Shown here: in pieces, positions 14,309-22,665 of the stretch
Layout of the letters: each line of letters starts with the position of its first letter
Numbering within the stretch: position 1 is the first letter of the stretch
From: a candidate division WWE3 bacterium
Lineage (GTDB): Bacteria; Patescibacteriota; WWE3; UBA101185; UBA10185
Direction: 5' to 3'
NCBI GenBank assembly: GCA_012798115.1
Contig: JAAZNV010000006.1
Coordinates: 219,971 to 252,375, forward strand
Length of the DNA stretch: 32,405 nucleotides
Notes under the pieces: model-generated
What the model was told of the DNA's origin: nothing
What the model saw: the letters and a program-made list of their open reading frames with translations, nothing else
The model's database searches: none
Translations under genes and position numbers: made by a program

Positions 14309-17173
14309 ATGGCCTTTGTTGTTCCAGATAAAAGATCTGTTCCTGAACTTGAAGAGGATACTCTAAAGTTTTGGAAAGAAAATAAAATATTTGAAAAATC
14401 TGTAGAGAAAAACCCTACAAGTGATTTGTATGTATTTTATGATGGGCCTCCTTTTATATCTGGTTTTCCGCATTATGGTCATATATTAGGTTCTGTTGCA
14501 AAGGATATTGTTCCTAGGTACTGGACGATGAAAGGTAAGAGAGTTGAAAGATTATGGGGATGGGATGCTCAAGGATTAACGGTTGAAAATAGAGTTCAAG
14601 AAACCTTAGGTATAAAAAATAGGAGGGATATTGAGTTTTATGGTTTAGATAAGTTTACCAAAGCTTGTTATGACTATACATCGAAAATATCGGCAGAATG
14701 GGAATGGTATGTAGATAGAATTGGCAGATGGGTAGATTTTAAGAATGCTTATAGAACAACAGATCAAACATACATGGAAAGTGTTATTTGGGCTTTTAAA
14801 CAACTTTACGATAAGGGATATATTTATGAAGGAACACGAACTTCTTTGTATTGTCCTAAATGTGGGACTCCTGTTTCTGATTTTGAAATTGCCATGGATA
14901 ACTCATATAGAGATTTGGAAGATCCTTCTGTTATGGTTAAGTTTCCAATTGTTACAAAAGGTAAATTTAAGGGTATAAACATTTTAGCTTGGACAACTAC
15001 CCCATGGACCCTTCCTTCTAACAGAGCCCTTGTTATTGATGAAAAAGAACAATATGCAATTATTGAGTGTAATAGTGAGAAATATGTTGTTGCTAAACTT
15101 AGATTGGGTTTTGTGTTTAAGGATAAAAAATACAGTGTAGTGGAAGAACTTGATGGCAAGGGTTTAATTGGTTTGGAATATGAACCCCCATATAGGATAT
15201 TTGCTTCAAAGGAAGGAGAATTTAAGGTTTATTCATATGAAGGTATGGTGACTATGGAGGAAGGTACTGGTATTGTACATAGCGCTCCTGGATTTGGGGA
15301 GGTTGATACGGAAATGGGTAAACATTACGGATTAACCTTAATGATGACCTTAAATGATGAAGGAGAATTTTTACCTGGTACTGAAAGCAAAAACCCATAT
15401 GAGGGAATGTTTTATCTTAAGTCCAATGATTTGATCCTTGAAGACTTAGAGAAAAGAAATATTTTGTTTAGAAATGAAAAAGCCATTCATAGGGTTCCAT
15501 ATCATGATAGGTGTAACACTCTTCTAGTTCAGAAAGCTCAAAGTTCTTGGTTTATTAATATTCAAGGTGTCAAGGATAAATTAGTTGAAGCAAATAAGTC
15601 TATAAACTGGGTTCCTGAATATATTAAACATGGAATATTTGAAAAGACTATGGAGCAAGCTCCAGATTGGTGTATTTCTAGAAACAGATTCTGGGCAACT
15701 CCTATGCCTGTTTGGGAATCTTTAGACGGGGATAGGATTGTTGTTTCTTCAATAAAAGAAATAGAAGAGTTATCAGGTCAAAAAGTTATTGATCTTCATA
15801 GACCTTACATAGATAGTATTGTTCTTAAGAAAGATGGAAAAGAGTATAAGAGAAGGTTAGAAGTTTTGGACTCTTGGATGGAAGCTGGTTCTATGCCTTT
15901 TGCTCAAATTCATTACCCTTTTGAAAACGAAGAAAAGTTTGAGAAGAACTTTCCTGGTGATTACATTGTTGAGTACAAAGGACAAATAAGAGCATGGTTT
16001 CAGAGAATGCATATTATGTCTACACTTTTGTTTGGCTCACGTTGCTTCAATAACTGTATTGTTACCGGGGTAATGGCTGGGTCAGATGGTAGGAAGATGA
16101 GTAAGACATATAAAAATTATACTGACCCTAAAGATGTAATAACAAACTATGGTGGGGACGCTTTAAGACTTTATTTGATGGATTCACCTTTAATGTCAGG
16201 AGAAAATACTAACTTTAATGAAGCAGAATTAAAGATTAAGTTAAGGAATGTTCTTAATCCTTTATGGAATTCAGTTAAGTACTTTTTGATTTATGCAAAT
16301 TTTTATAACTGGGATTATAAAAAATCTATAAAGTCAAGAGATATTTTAGATAAATGGATTGTGGCTAGGCTTCATCAAGTAATAAAAGATTTTGATTTAG
16401 GTTTACAAGCTTATAATATTACTCCTGCAGTTAGGTCAATAGAAGATTTTGTAGATGATTTGTCTAGGTGGTATATAAGAAGGTCTAGAGATAGGATAAC
16501 GGAAGGAGATAACGAAGCGCTATCTACCTTATATTATGTTTTAGTAACCTTTGCCAAAGCTTCTGCTCCAGCAGTTCCTTTCGTTTGTGAGAATATTTAC
16601 AGAAGTTTAGTAACTTCTGTAGATAATTCTGCATTAGAGTCAGTTCACTTATGTGATTATCCTGCGTATGATGAGGAAGTGATTGCAAATTCAAAAGCCA
16701 TCCTTGACAATATGAATAAAGCAAGAAAAATAACTTCTTCTGCTTTGTCTATTAGAGTCTCTAATTCTATCCCAGTGAGGCAGGTTTTAGATAACTTAGA
16801 AGTATCCTCAAGTCTTCTTATACCAAATGAATATTTTTATCTTGTGCTTGACGAAGTGAATGTTAAGAGTATGAATTTTATGGATTCTCTTGATGAGAAT
16901 GAAGGCTGGGTGAAAGATGACTCTGGTTTAGTAAGTCTTAATACTAAACTTACCCCAGAACTTATGAAAGAAGGATTGTTAAGAGAGTTTATTAGAAAAG
17001 TACAAGATTTAAGGAAGGAGTTAGGTTTATCAGTTTCTGATGAGATAGTTGTTACTTATAAAAAAGATAAAGATATGGATGAAGTTGTAAGTAGTTTCTC
17101 TGATGAGATCAAGAAAAAAATAGGTGCATTAAGCATTAAACCTGGAGAAGAACTAAAAATAGAGAAAATATAG
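14309..17173 (+). CDS. ileS: Isoleucyl-tRNA synthetase, type 2 (eukaryote-like)
   Basis: A class I synthetase of 954 residues. The HIGH motif is HYGH within GFPHYGHILGSVAKDIVPRYW, and the KMSKS motif is KMSKT followed by YKNYTDP. Both contexts match the type 2 IleRS group (eukaryotic and some bacterial enzymes, often mupirocin tolerant) rather than the common bacterial type 1. The CP1 editing domain contains WTTTPWTLPSNRAL and GTGIVHSAPGFGEVD. The usual WDxHGLPIE motif reads WDAQGLTVE, changing His to Gln and Pro to Thr near the active site. The anticodon-binding helical domain and a C-terminal extension are complete. It is transcribed from its own promoter. Confidence 0.95.
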   Translation: MAFVVPDKRSVPELEEDTLKFWKENKIFEKSVEKNPTSDLYVFYDGPPFISGFPHYGHILGSVAKDIVPRYWTMKGKRVERLWGWDAQGLTVENRVQETLGIKNRRDIEFYGLDKFTKACYDYTSKISAEWEWYVDRIGRWVDFKNAYRTTDQTYMESVIWAFKQLYDKGYIYEGTRTSLYCPKCGTPVSDFEIAMDNSYRDLEDPSVMVKFPIVTKGKFKGINILAWTTTPWTLPSNRALVIDEKEQYAIIECNSEKYVVAKLRLGFVFKDKKYSVVEELDGKGLIGLEYEPPYRIFASKEGEFKVYSYEGMVTMEEGTGIVHSAPGFGEVDTEMGKHYGLTLMMTLNDEGEFLPGTESKNPYEGMFYLKSNDLILEDLEKRNILFRNEKAIHRVPYHDRCNTLLVQKAQSSWFINIQGVKDKLVEANKSINWVPEYIKHGIFEKTMEQAPDWCISRNRFWATPMPVWESLDGDRIVVSSIKEIEELSGQKVIDLHRPYIDSIVLKKDGKEYKRRLEVLDSWMEAGSMPFAQIHYPFENEEKFEKNFPGDYIVEYKGQIRAWFQRMHIMSTLLFGSRCFNNCIVTGVMAGSDGRKMSKTYKNYTDPKDVITNYGGDALRLYLMDSPLMSGENTNFNEAELKIKLRNVLNPLWNSVKYFLIYANFYNWDYKKSIKSRDILDKWIVARLHQVIKDFDLGLQAYNITPAVRSIEDFVDDLSRWYIRRSRDRITEGDNEALSTLYYVLVTFAKASAPAVPFVCENIYRSLVTSVDNSALESVHLCDYPAYDEEVIANSKAILDNMNKARKITSSALSIRVSNSIPVRQVLDNLEVSSSLLIPNEYFYLVLDEVNVKSMNFMDSLDENEGWVKDDSGLVSLNTKLTPELMKEGLLREFIRKVQDLRKELGLSVSDEIVVTYKKDKDMDEVVSSFSDEIKKKIGALSIKPGEELKIEKI

Positions 17174-17196
17174 GGTACTCTGTATCAAGTTATTCA

Positions 17197-17205
17197 TGTT
17201 ATATT
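17197..17205 (+). promoter_or_regulatory. Extended -10 box, leaderless-type
   Basis: TGTTATATT is an extended -10 whose last base lies 6 nt before the ATG at 17212. No Shine-Dalgarno is present. Confidence 0.6.
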
Positions 17206-17211
17206 TAACCT

Positions 17212-18582
17212 ATGCAGGATTTAATTGTTTCTTTGAATAAAAATGTTGTAAGGATATCTACTGTAGATAAGGATACCGTGTTGAGAACCACTCTTGTTGA
17301 TGTGCCAAAAGAAGCAGCAAATGATACAAGAATACTGGATTCTGCGTCTTTTTCTAAGGTTTTAAGTGGCCTTTTACCTCAAATTACTACTATTACAAAG
17401 AATAAAATGAGCTTGAATTTTGTGGTTGAACCACAAGATGTTTATTTGAGGTTTGTTACAGTATCCAAGAAAGATGTAGATTTGGATGAACAAATAATTA
17501 GTGAATTGAAGGAAAAAGCTAAAGATATTCCCCTCGATGATATATATCTTTCGTATGTTAAGATAGCACCTTTTGTTTATCAATTTGTTGGTATAAAAAA
17601 AGGTATTCTTGATAAGTATCTTGAAGTATCCAACCATTTGGGGATTGGCTTAAAGAGTGTTATTCCATGGGTTTTAGCTCTTCCTAAGTATGAGAAAGTT
17701 TGTGATCCTGCAATTTTTATATCTAAAGTTGGTAACAGGCAAATAATATCATTATCGGAATTAAATGGTATTTTCTTTTCAGATGTTTACGAAAGTGAAA
17801 AGACGGAAAAAGAATTACAAGATTTAGTTAAAGAATTGTCCTTCTATAAAAGATCCAGCCCGATTAAGCATGTTTTTACTATGAATTGTGATTATTTGTC
17901 GTTGGGAAGCTATAGTGTTATGGAAGTAGAATACCCTGTGTTTAAGGACAATCTAGAGGTATCACCAGGATATGAACAAAATGTAATAGTTAACTATTTA
18001 TTAGACACGGATGAAGATTTAGTTAATAGCCAATTAAATCTTCTTAATCTTCTACCTCTTCCTGTAGTAGAAAGCAAAAGTGTTCCTGCAATTGCAACAG
18101 GAGCTGTTTTTGCTTCATTGATCTTGCTAGGGGGGTTGTTTGGTGGTTACCTTTATTTAAGGAATAAAAATCAGGCTAATACCAGCCAAATAGCTCAAAC
18201 CACTCAACAAGAACAGTCTCAAAACACCCAGGTGTTAAGTGAATCTACTCAAAGTACTGAGCAAAACCAAGATAGTGTTAAGCCTAAAAAGGAAGATTTA
18301 AAGATTATGGTAGAAAATGGAGCAGGAATATCTGGCCTTGCTTCTAGAACAAAGGATTTCTTAGTTGGATTGGGGTATAACGTTACTGGATACGGCACTT
18401 CTTCCATAAGCACAGAAGCCACTATTCTTGAATATAAGAAGGGCAAGTTTGGTACTTATAATGATATAGTTATAGCTGATATTAAGGAAAAACTACCTAA
18501 TATTGAGGTAAAACAAACCCTTCCTGATGATAAAGAGTATGATCTTCTTATAACTGTAGGATCAAGCTCTAAGATACAGTAA
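17212..18582 (+). CDS. PilM-like membrane protein with C-terminal LytR_C domain
   Basis: A 456-residue bitopic protein. Residues 1-285 resemble the actin-like PilM fold in pattern (alternating strands, FVVEPQDVYLRFVTVSKKD, then the dyad-like GIGLKSVIPWVLAL). I see no clear phosphate loops, so ATP binding is doubtful. A single membrane span lies at about 292-316 (AIATGAVFASLILLGGLFGGYLYL). A Gln/Ser/Thr-rich linker follows (318-358). Residues 362-451 match the LytR_C domain (KIMVENGAGISGLASRTKDFLVGLGY), a wall- or envelope-associated module often fused to LytR-CpsA-Psr proteins. The domain order suggests cytoplasmic scaffolding coupled to an extracellular wall-binding head. Function is unknown. 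It lies between ileS and rplU behind its own leaderless-type promoter. Confidence 0.75.
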   Translation: MQDLIVSLNKNVVRISTVDKDTVLRTTLVDVPKEAANDTRILDSASFSKVLSGLLPQITTITKNKMSLNFVVEPQDVYLRFVTVSKKDVDLDEQIISELKEKAKDIPLDDIYLSYVKIAPFVYQFVGIKKGILDKYLEVSNHLGIGLKSVIPWVLALPKYEKVCDPAIFISKVGNRQIISLSELNGIFFSDVYESEKTEKELQDLVKELSFYKRSSPIKHVFTMNCDYLSLGSYSVMEVEYPVFKDNLEVSPGYEQNVIVNYLLDTDEDLVNSQLNLLNLLPLPVVESKSVPAIATGAVFASLILLGGLFGGYLYLRNKNQANTSQIAQTTQQEQSQNTQVLSESTQSTEQNQDSVKPKKEDLKIMVENGAGISGLASRTKDFLVGLGYNVTGYGTSSISTEATILEYKKGKFGTYNDIVIADIKEKLPNIEVKQTLPDDKEYDLLITVGSSSKIQ

Positions 18583-18633
18583 TACTACAGCCTTGAATAG
18601 GCCGTTGTTTTAGTGTAATATCCTAATGTTTAT

Positions 18634-19047
18634 ATGCAAAAATATGTTGTAGTAAAATTAGGTGGAAAGCAGTATTTAGTCCAAGAGGGCGATACTATAA
18701 AGTTGGAAAGACAACCAAAACCCTTAAAATTAGATGTATTGCTGTACTCTGAAGATGGTGTCATTGAAGTTGGAGAATCTGAGCTTAAATCTGTGAGCGT
18801 TAAAGCTTCTATTGTTGAGGAGAAACTTGACAAAAAGGTAAGAGTTGCAAGGTTTAAGAAAAAATCAAGATATGAAAGAGTAAGAGGTCATAGACAACCT
18901 ATTAGCATTGTTAGAATAGATAAAATAAGTCGTAGCGTTGCAAAAGGCTCTATAGACAACACTGAAAAGAAAGTTAAAAGAAGTGCTCCTAAAAAGGTAA
19001 TCACAACTGCAAGAAAGGTTTCTAAAAGTTCAAAGGAGAAAAAGTAA
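18634..19047 (+). CDS. rplU: 50S ribosomal protein bL21
   Basis: A 137-residue bL21 beginning [19 protein letters not shown], with the [21 protein letters not shown]-terminal core. It carries a basic tail of about 35 residues (Lys/Ser-rich) beyond the usual ~103-residue length. bL21 binds 23S rRNA. The stop overlaps the rpmA start by one base (TAATG), the standard rplU-rpmA pair. TAATAT at 18616-18621, 12 nt before the ATG, may be its -10. Confidence 0.95.
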   Translation: MQKYVVVKLGGKQYLVQEGDTIKLERQPKPLKLDVLLYSEDGVIEVGESELKSVSVKASIVEEKLDKKVRVARFKKKSRYERVRGHRQPISIVRIDKISRSVAKGSIDNTEKKVKRSAPKKVITTARKVSKSSKEKK

Positions 19048-19355
19048 TGGCACATAAAAAAGGTGGAGGTTCCAAAGCTACACAAAAAGGTAATGTTTCA
19101 GGAAAAAGGCTTGGAGTTAAAGTTTATGGAGGTTGTGTTGTTAAGCCAGGTCAGATAATCATTAGGCAAAGGGGTAGAGAAGTTATCCCTGGGAAAAATG
19201 TAGAAATGGGAAAAGATTTTACCTTGTTTTCTACTGTAGATGGTGTGGTTGAGTTTGTATGGGTAACTAAAAGTAGGAAGAAAGTAAATGTAGTGAAGAC
19301 CAAATTGAAAGCTGAGAAAGAAAAGAGTATAGAAAAGAAAAAGGCTTCCAAATAA
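19047..19355 (+). CDS. rpmA: 50S ribosomal protein bL27
   Basis: A 102-residue bL27. The N-terminus [11 protein letters not shown] directly follows the initiator Met, so there is no cleavable Firmicutes-style prepeptide. [23 protein letters not shown] and the [16 protein letters not shown] strand pair are family hallmarks. A Lys-rich tail extends past the normal end, as in the adjacent bL21. An AAGGAG site just upstream, within the rplU end, drives translation. It converges on lepB with only 15 nt between the stops. Confidence 0.95.
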   Translation: MAHKKGGGSKATQKGNVSGKRLGVKVYGGCVVKPGQIIIRQRGREVIPGKNVEMGKDFTLFSTVDGVVEFVWVTKSRKKVNVVKTKLKAEKEKSIEKKKASK

Positions 19356-19370
19356 CTTCTAAACTAAATT

Positions 19371-19925
19371 TCAAAACAACCCATCGCCAATTAATCTTAT
19401 TCTGCTTATTGGGTAATATACTACTACTCCCCTTCCCACAATTAATTCTTTTTTGACATATCCCCATTCTCTTGAGTCTGTGCTCTTTGGTCTATTGTCT
19501 CCCATCATTACATATGAATCTTTCGGTATTTCATATTCTATGCCTTCTTCTAAAAAACTTTGCCCTTCTGTTTCTACATTACTTAAGTAAGGTTCCTTTA
19601 ACTCTACATTATCTATAAATACCTTTCCGTTTTGGATTTTAATTGTTTCCCCAGGGAGGCCAATTAGTCTTTTTATTAAAAGTCTTCCTTTTTCTGAAGG
19701 GTGTTCAAATATTAATACTTCTCCCCTTTTTACTCCTTTCATTTTAATGGATAGTTTTTCTGCAATGATTTGTTCCTTGTCATGGAATGTTGGGTACATA
19801 GAATCTCCTGTCACTTCAAGTAGTTGTCCTACAAAGAAGTATATTATTAAAAATACAGCTGTACATATTATCAATATCTCAAAAAAGTCAAACAATATTT
19901 TAAACGTAGATTTAAATAGCTTCAT
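19371..19925 (-). CDS. lepB: Signal peptidase I
   Basis: A 184-residue S26 peptidase that removes signal peptides from secreted proteins. An N-terminal membrane anchor (about 12-33) precedes the catalytic Ser42 in GDSMYPT. The general base is Lys85 in LIKRLIGLPGE. The late box GDNRPKSTDSREWG (about 143-156) is intact. It would process exported proteins such as the one at 1-191. The TAAAAT box at 19937-19942 (minus strand) lies 11 nt before the ATG. Confidence 0.94.
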   Translation of the reverse strand: MKLFKSTFKILFDFFEILIICTAVFLIIYFFVGQLLEVTGDSMYPTFHDKEQIIAEKLSIKMKGVKRGEVLIFEHPSEKGRLLIKRLIGLPGETIKIQNGKVFIDNVELKEPYLSNVETEGQSFLEEGIEYEIPKDSYVMMGDNRPKSTDSREWGYVKKELIVGRGVVVYYPISRIRLIGDGLF

Positions 19926-19978
19926 TATTAAATGGTATTTTACATGTTAAAAAATCACAAGTGTAGTGAAAAGTGTAG

Positions 19979-19984
19979 TAAAAT
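19979..19984 (+). promoter_or_regulatory. -10 box of tRNA-Val
   Basis: TAAAAT lies 12 nt before the mature 5' end of the tRNA. It is preceded by two near-identical copies of GTGTAGTgAAA/GTGTAGTaAAA at 19961-19983, which may be a duplicated upstream element. Confidence 0.4.
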
Positions 19985-19996
19985 ATGCTTACATGC

Positions 19997-20072
19997 GGGT
20001 CCATAGCTCAGTTGGTAGAGCGTTGCATTCACATTGCAAAGGCCTCTGGTTCGATCCCAGGTGGACCCACCA
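19997..20072 (+). tRNA. tRNA-Val (anticodon CAC)
   Basis: A full cloverleaf. The acceptor GGGTCCA (19997-20003) pairs with TGGACCC (20062-20068). There is a D-arm AGCTCAGTTGGTAGAGC, an anticodon stem TTGCA/TGCAA around the loop TTCACAT (anticodon CAC, reading GUG), and a T-arm with GGTTCGATCC. The 3' CCA is encoded. It stands alone, convergent with the GH18-like gene 12 nt away. Confidence 0.96.
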
Positions 20073-20084
20073 CGCAAAGTTTAC

Positions 20085-21311
20085 TTACTTGATGAACTCT
20101 GTGTACAAAAGATTCCAAAGCTCAGAATATCCTCCATCATATCCTAGTGCCCATATTCCAACTCCTCCAAGATTCTCATTGTTAATGAGATCATATTTAT
20201 ACTTTAAGGATTCTGCATTTTCAAAGTAAGCAGTTCTTAATTGTCCTGTTTCTGGGCTTATATATGTAAAGTATGGAGCCTTTCCTTCATCATCCCATTT
20301 CAGTTCTGATTCCACTTCAATAATTGTTTCCATAACACTTTCATATGATTGAGATTGAGAGAACCCATTTTCATCTGATCCTGGAACTCTCACTGCATAT
20401 TTGTCTGTGCTTTCTACTAACCAGTTATAGCCGTAGTAAGGAACGCCTAAAATAATTTTATTTGGTGGAACTTTAGCTAAAAAATCTTTAACTGTTTTGG
20501 TAACATTATTTTCTCCGTTTCCTTCCATGGGAGAAACCGGACCAATTGTTTCTGATTCTGGTCTATGATAATCATAAGCCATAATGAATATCCCATCAGC
20601 GTATCTGCCAAGGTTGTCAAGATCTGAACTTACTCTTGATTGAGTGGCTGAATCTCCAAATGCAGAAACAACTAAGAAAGAATCTCCATAAGTCTTATCT
20701 AACTCTTCGTTTAGGAATTTAGTAAATTCTGCAAACTTTTCTGATATTCCATCTTTTGTTCCTTCTGCATGCTCAAAGTTTAAGTTAACATCTTTTATTC
20801 CCTTATCATCAAGTTCTTTTTTTAAATTAACCAGGAGGTTATCCCAACACTCTCTACAGTTCAAAAAAGCATCATTTGTTTCATCAATGTGAGAAATAAC
20901 TGTTAAAGATACTCTAACTCCTTCTTGGTTGCATTTGTTTATTAAGCTCTTTAACTCCTTACTGCTCTTCCAACTTCTAAGTCCAGGTTCATAAATAGCA
21001 GATCCATCTTCTCCTGTTGTAGTTTCTGTAAATGTTCCGTCCTTTTCTAAGTACAAGCCAAAATATGCAATATGAGTAAGTTTATCTAGTTGCAAATACT
21101 TAATGTTTTCAATACTCCACCAAGGGAGATATCCATATATTATTTTTCTAGGCTTATCATGTTTTTTTAAGAATAGTGAAAAAACACTTGAGTTTGATGC
21201 AAACGGTGATATCACTCCACCATTGTTGGTGTTTTTCATTGATAGAATAGCACAGAACAAAAATACTCCAAGTGCAAATATAGCTAATGATATTTTTAAT
21301 TCCTTTTTCAC
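20085..21311 (-). CDS. Membrane-anchored GH18-family protein, catalytic motif altered
   Basis: A 408-residue protein with an N-terminal signal anchor (about 7-25) and a GH18 TIM barrel resembling the YaaH/YdhD-type enzymes. Barrel strands are visible as IIYGYLPWW, LTHIAYFGLY, VRVSLTVIS, VNLNFEH, DGIFIMAYDYH, IILGVPYYGYNW and GGVGIWALGYDGG. The catalytic Glu (E180) is kept. In the DxxDxDxE motif the Asp two residues before it is Asn178, position -4 is Asn176 and position -7 is Lys173. The -2 Asp is needed for substrate-assisted catalysis in characterised GH18 enzymes, so this may be a glycan-binding or weak hydrolase. The start is GTG, 9 nt after a TAAAAT box. It is divergent from the GH-A gene. 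Confidence 0.85.
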   Translation of the reverse strand: MKKELKISLAIFALGVFLFCAILSMKNTNNGGVISPFASNSSVFSLFLKKHDKPRKIIYGYLPWWSIENIKYLQLDKLTHIAYFGLYLEKDGTFTETTTGEDGSAIYEPGLRSWKSSKELKSLINKCNQEGVRVSLTVISHIDETNDAFLNCRECWDNLLVNLKKELDDKGIKDVNLNFEHAEGTKDGISEKFAEFTKFLNEELDKTYGDSFLVVSAFGDSATQSRVSSDLDNLGRYADGIFIMAYDYHRPESETIGPVSPMEGNGENNVTKTVKDFLAKVPPNKIILGVPYYGYNWLVESTDKYAVRVPGSDENGFSQSQSYESVMETIIEVESELKWDDEGKAPYFTYISPETGQLRTAYFENAESLKYKYDLINNENLGGVGIWALGYDGGYSELWNLLYTEFIK

Positions 21312-21320
21312 TAGAAATTA

Positions 21321-21326
21321 ATTTTA
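21321..21326 (-). promoter_or_regulatory. -10 box of the GH18-like gene, leaderless-type
   Basis: On the minus strand, TAAAAT preceded by TG lies 9 nt before the GTG start at 21311. No Shine-Dalgarno is visible. Confidence 0.5.
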
Positions 21327-21359
21327 CATGATAAATGAAGATAGTCCTACTCTTAAAGG

Positions 21360-21368
21360 TGATAAAAT
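21360..21368 (+). promoter_or_regulatory. Extended -10 box of the GH-A gene
   Basis: TGATAAAAT is an extended -10 that lies inside the longer open frame beginning at 21328 and ends 10 nt before the in-frame ATG at 21379. This decides in favour of the downstream start. Confidence 0.5.
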
Positions 21369-21378
21369 TAAAATAATC

Positions 21379-22611
21379 ATGAAGCCTTTTATACATCACG
21401 TGTATCAATACAATAAAAATGTTCCTCTTAAAAGAAAGCTAATTACTCTTTTATTGGTTTTGTTAGGAATAACTCTTGTTGCTCTAGGATTTTATGCTTT
21501 GAATAAACAAGTTTTAAAGTCTCAATCTAAAGATGTAACCTTAGATTTTGATTTTAATTTGGAAGACACAAATGAAGCTTCTTGTTCTATTAGTTCTAAT
21601 ATTGAGTATGTGTACTACTCTGGAAGTAATCCTTTATGGAAAGAGAACAATAAATTTGGTTTATATATTTATGCTGAAGACAAGGACTTTTTTGAAATAG
21701 CACAAAATCTTGTAAACTCTAATGGTGGTGATTGGGGTTATGTTCTTATTCCTTACAGTGTCAAAGATTACGACACGGGTAAATGGGGAAGAGTTTTCGA
21801 TCAACTTATTAGTAAACATTTAATTCCAGTTATTCAGTTGTGGGATGTTGATATTAACAATTATAAAAAAGAAACAAGAAAAGCTGCAGAATTTTTGAAT
21901 AAGTTCATTTGGCCTGTTAAATATAGATATATTAGTGTTTACAACGAGCCTAATGATGATAAATTCTGGTTTGAAAGTGCAAATCCTGAACAATACGCAA
22001 AGGTTCTTGATTACACCATAGAAGTATTTAAAGGAGCAAATTCTGATTTTTATATCATGAACGGTGCCTTAAACGTTAGTCTTTCCTCAAATTCTCATGG
22101 AGTAGAAGCCTTTGATTTTATGAGAAGAATGGAGAAGGAAGTTCCAGGAATTTTTGAAAAGCTTGATGCTTGGGCATCTCATCCTTATCCTCAGCCAAAC
22201 TTTTCTGGTGGTCCTAACGATACTGGAAGATGGAGTATACGAGCTTATGAGGATGAACTTAAGTATTTACAAGATAATCTTGGGGTTAAAAAGGAACTTC
22301 CCGTTTTTATCACGGAGACAGGTTGGGCTCATGCAGAAGGAGCAAATTATAATGGTTCTTATCTTCCTGTAGCTACAATATCTGAGTACTTTAAAACTGC
22401 ATTTAATGAAGTTTGGTTGAAAGATGCAAGAGTTAGAGCTGTAATGCCTTTTACTATTAAATATGATGCACCTTTTGATCATTTTTCATGGGTAAATGAA
22501 GATAAAGTTCCTTACCTTCATTATGATGTAATTAAAAAGATGAAAAAAGTGGAAGGCAAGCCACCTTCTTTAGTCACAGGTAGTGTGAACCTTCAAAATT
22601 GTAATAATTAA
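21379..22611 (+). CDS. Membrane-anchored clan GH-A glycoside hydrolase
   Basis: A 410-residue protein with an N-terminal signal anchor (about 18-42, KLITLLLVLLGITLVALGFYAL) and an extracytoplasmic TIM barrel. SVYNEPND gives the acid/base Glu190 after strand 4, and VFITETGW gives the nucleophile Glu313 after strand 7; these two Glu contexts define clan GH-A (GH5/GH39/GH53-like). WASHPYPQP is a typical strand-6 motif. The exact family and substrate cannot be told by eye. The ATG at 21379 is chosen over one at 21328 because an extended -10 box lies just before it. The stop codon abuts the frame of the flippase. It is probably a surface-glycan trimming or remodelling enzyme. Confidence 0.85.
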   Translation: MKPFIHHVYQYNKNVPLKRKLITLLLVLLGITLVALGFYALNKQVLKSQSKDVTLDFDFNLEDTNEASCSISSNIEYVYYSGSNPLWKENNKFGLYIYAEDKDFFEIAQNLVNSNGGDWGYVLIPYSVKDYDTGKWGRVFDQLISKHLIPVIQLWDVDINNYKKETRKAAEFLNKFIWPVKYRYISVYNEPNDDKFWFESANPEQYAKVLDYTIEVFKGANSDFYIMNGALNVSLSSNSHGVEAFDFMRRMEKEVPGIFEKLDAWASHPYPQPNFSGGPNDTGRWSIRAYEDELKYLQDNLGVKKELPVFITETGWAHAEGANYNGSYLPVATISEYFKTAFNEVWLKDARVRAVMPFTIKYDAPFDHFSWVNEDKVPYLHYDVIKKMKKVEGKPPSLVTGSVNLQNCNN

Positions 22612-22652
22612 GTGTTTTTTAAAGCCATCTTTAGTTTTGGTTGTTTATCCTC

Positions 22653-22658
22653 TAAAAT
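22653..22658 (+). promoter_or_regulatory. -10 box of the flippase gene, leaderless-type
   Basis: TAAAAT ends 7 nt before the ATG at 22666. It supports that start over the upstream in-frame GTG at 22612, which would add 18 poorly conserved-looking residues. Confidence 0.5.
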
Positions 22659-22665
22659 ATCCTTA

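Noticed and set aside
18590-18602. GCCT/AGGC hairpin before rplU as a terminator
   Set aside because: Only a 4-bp stem with an imperfect T-rich tail; too weak to call.
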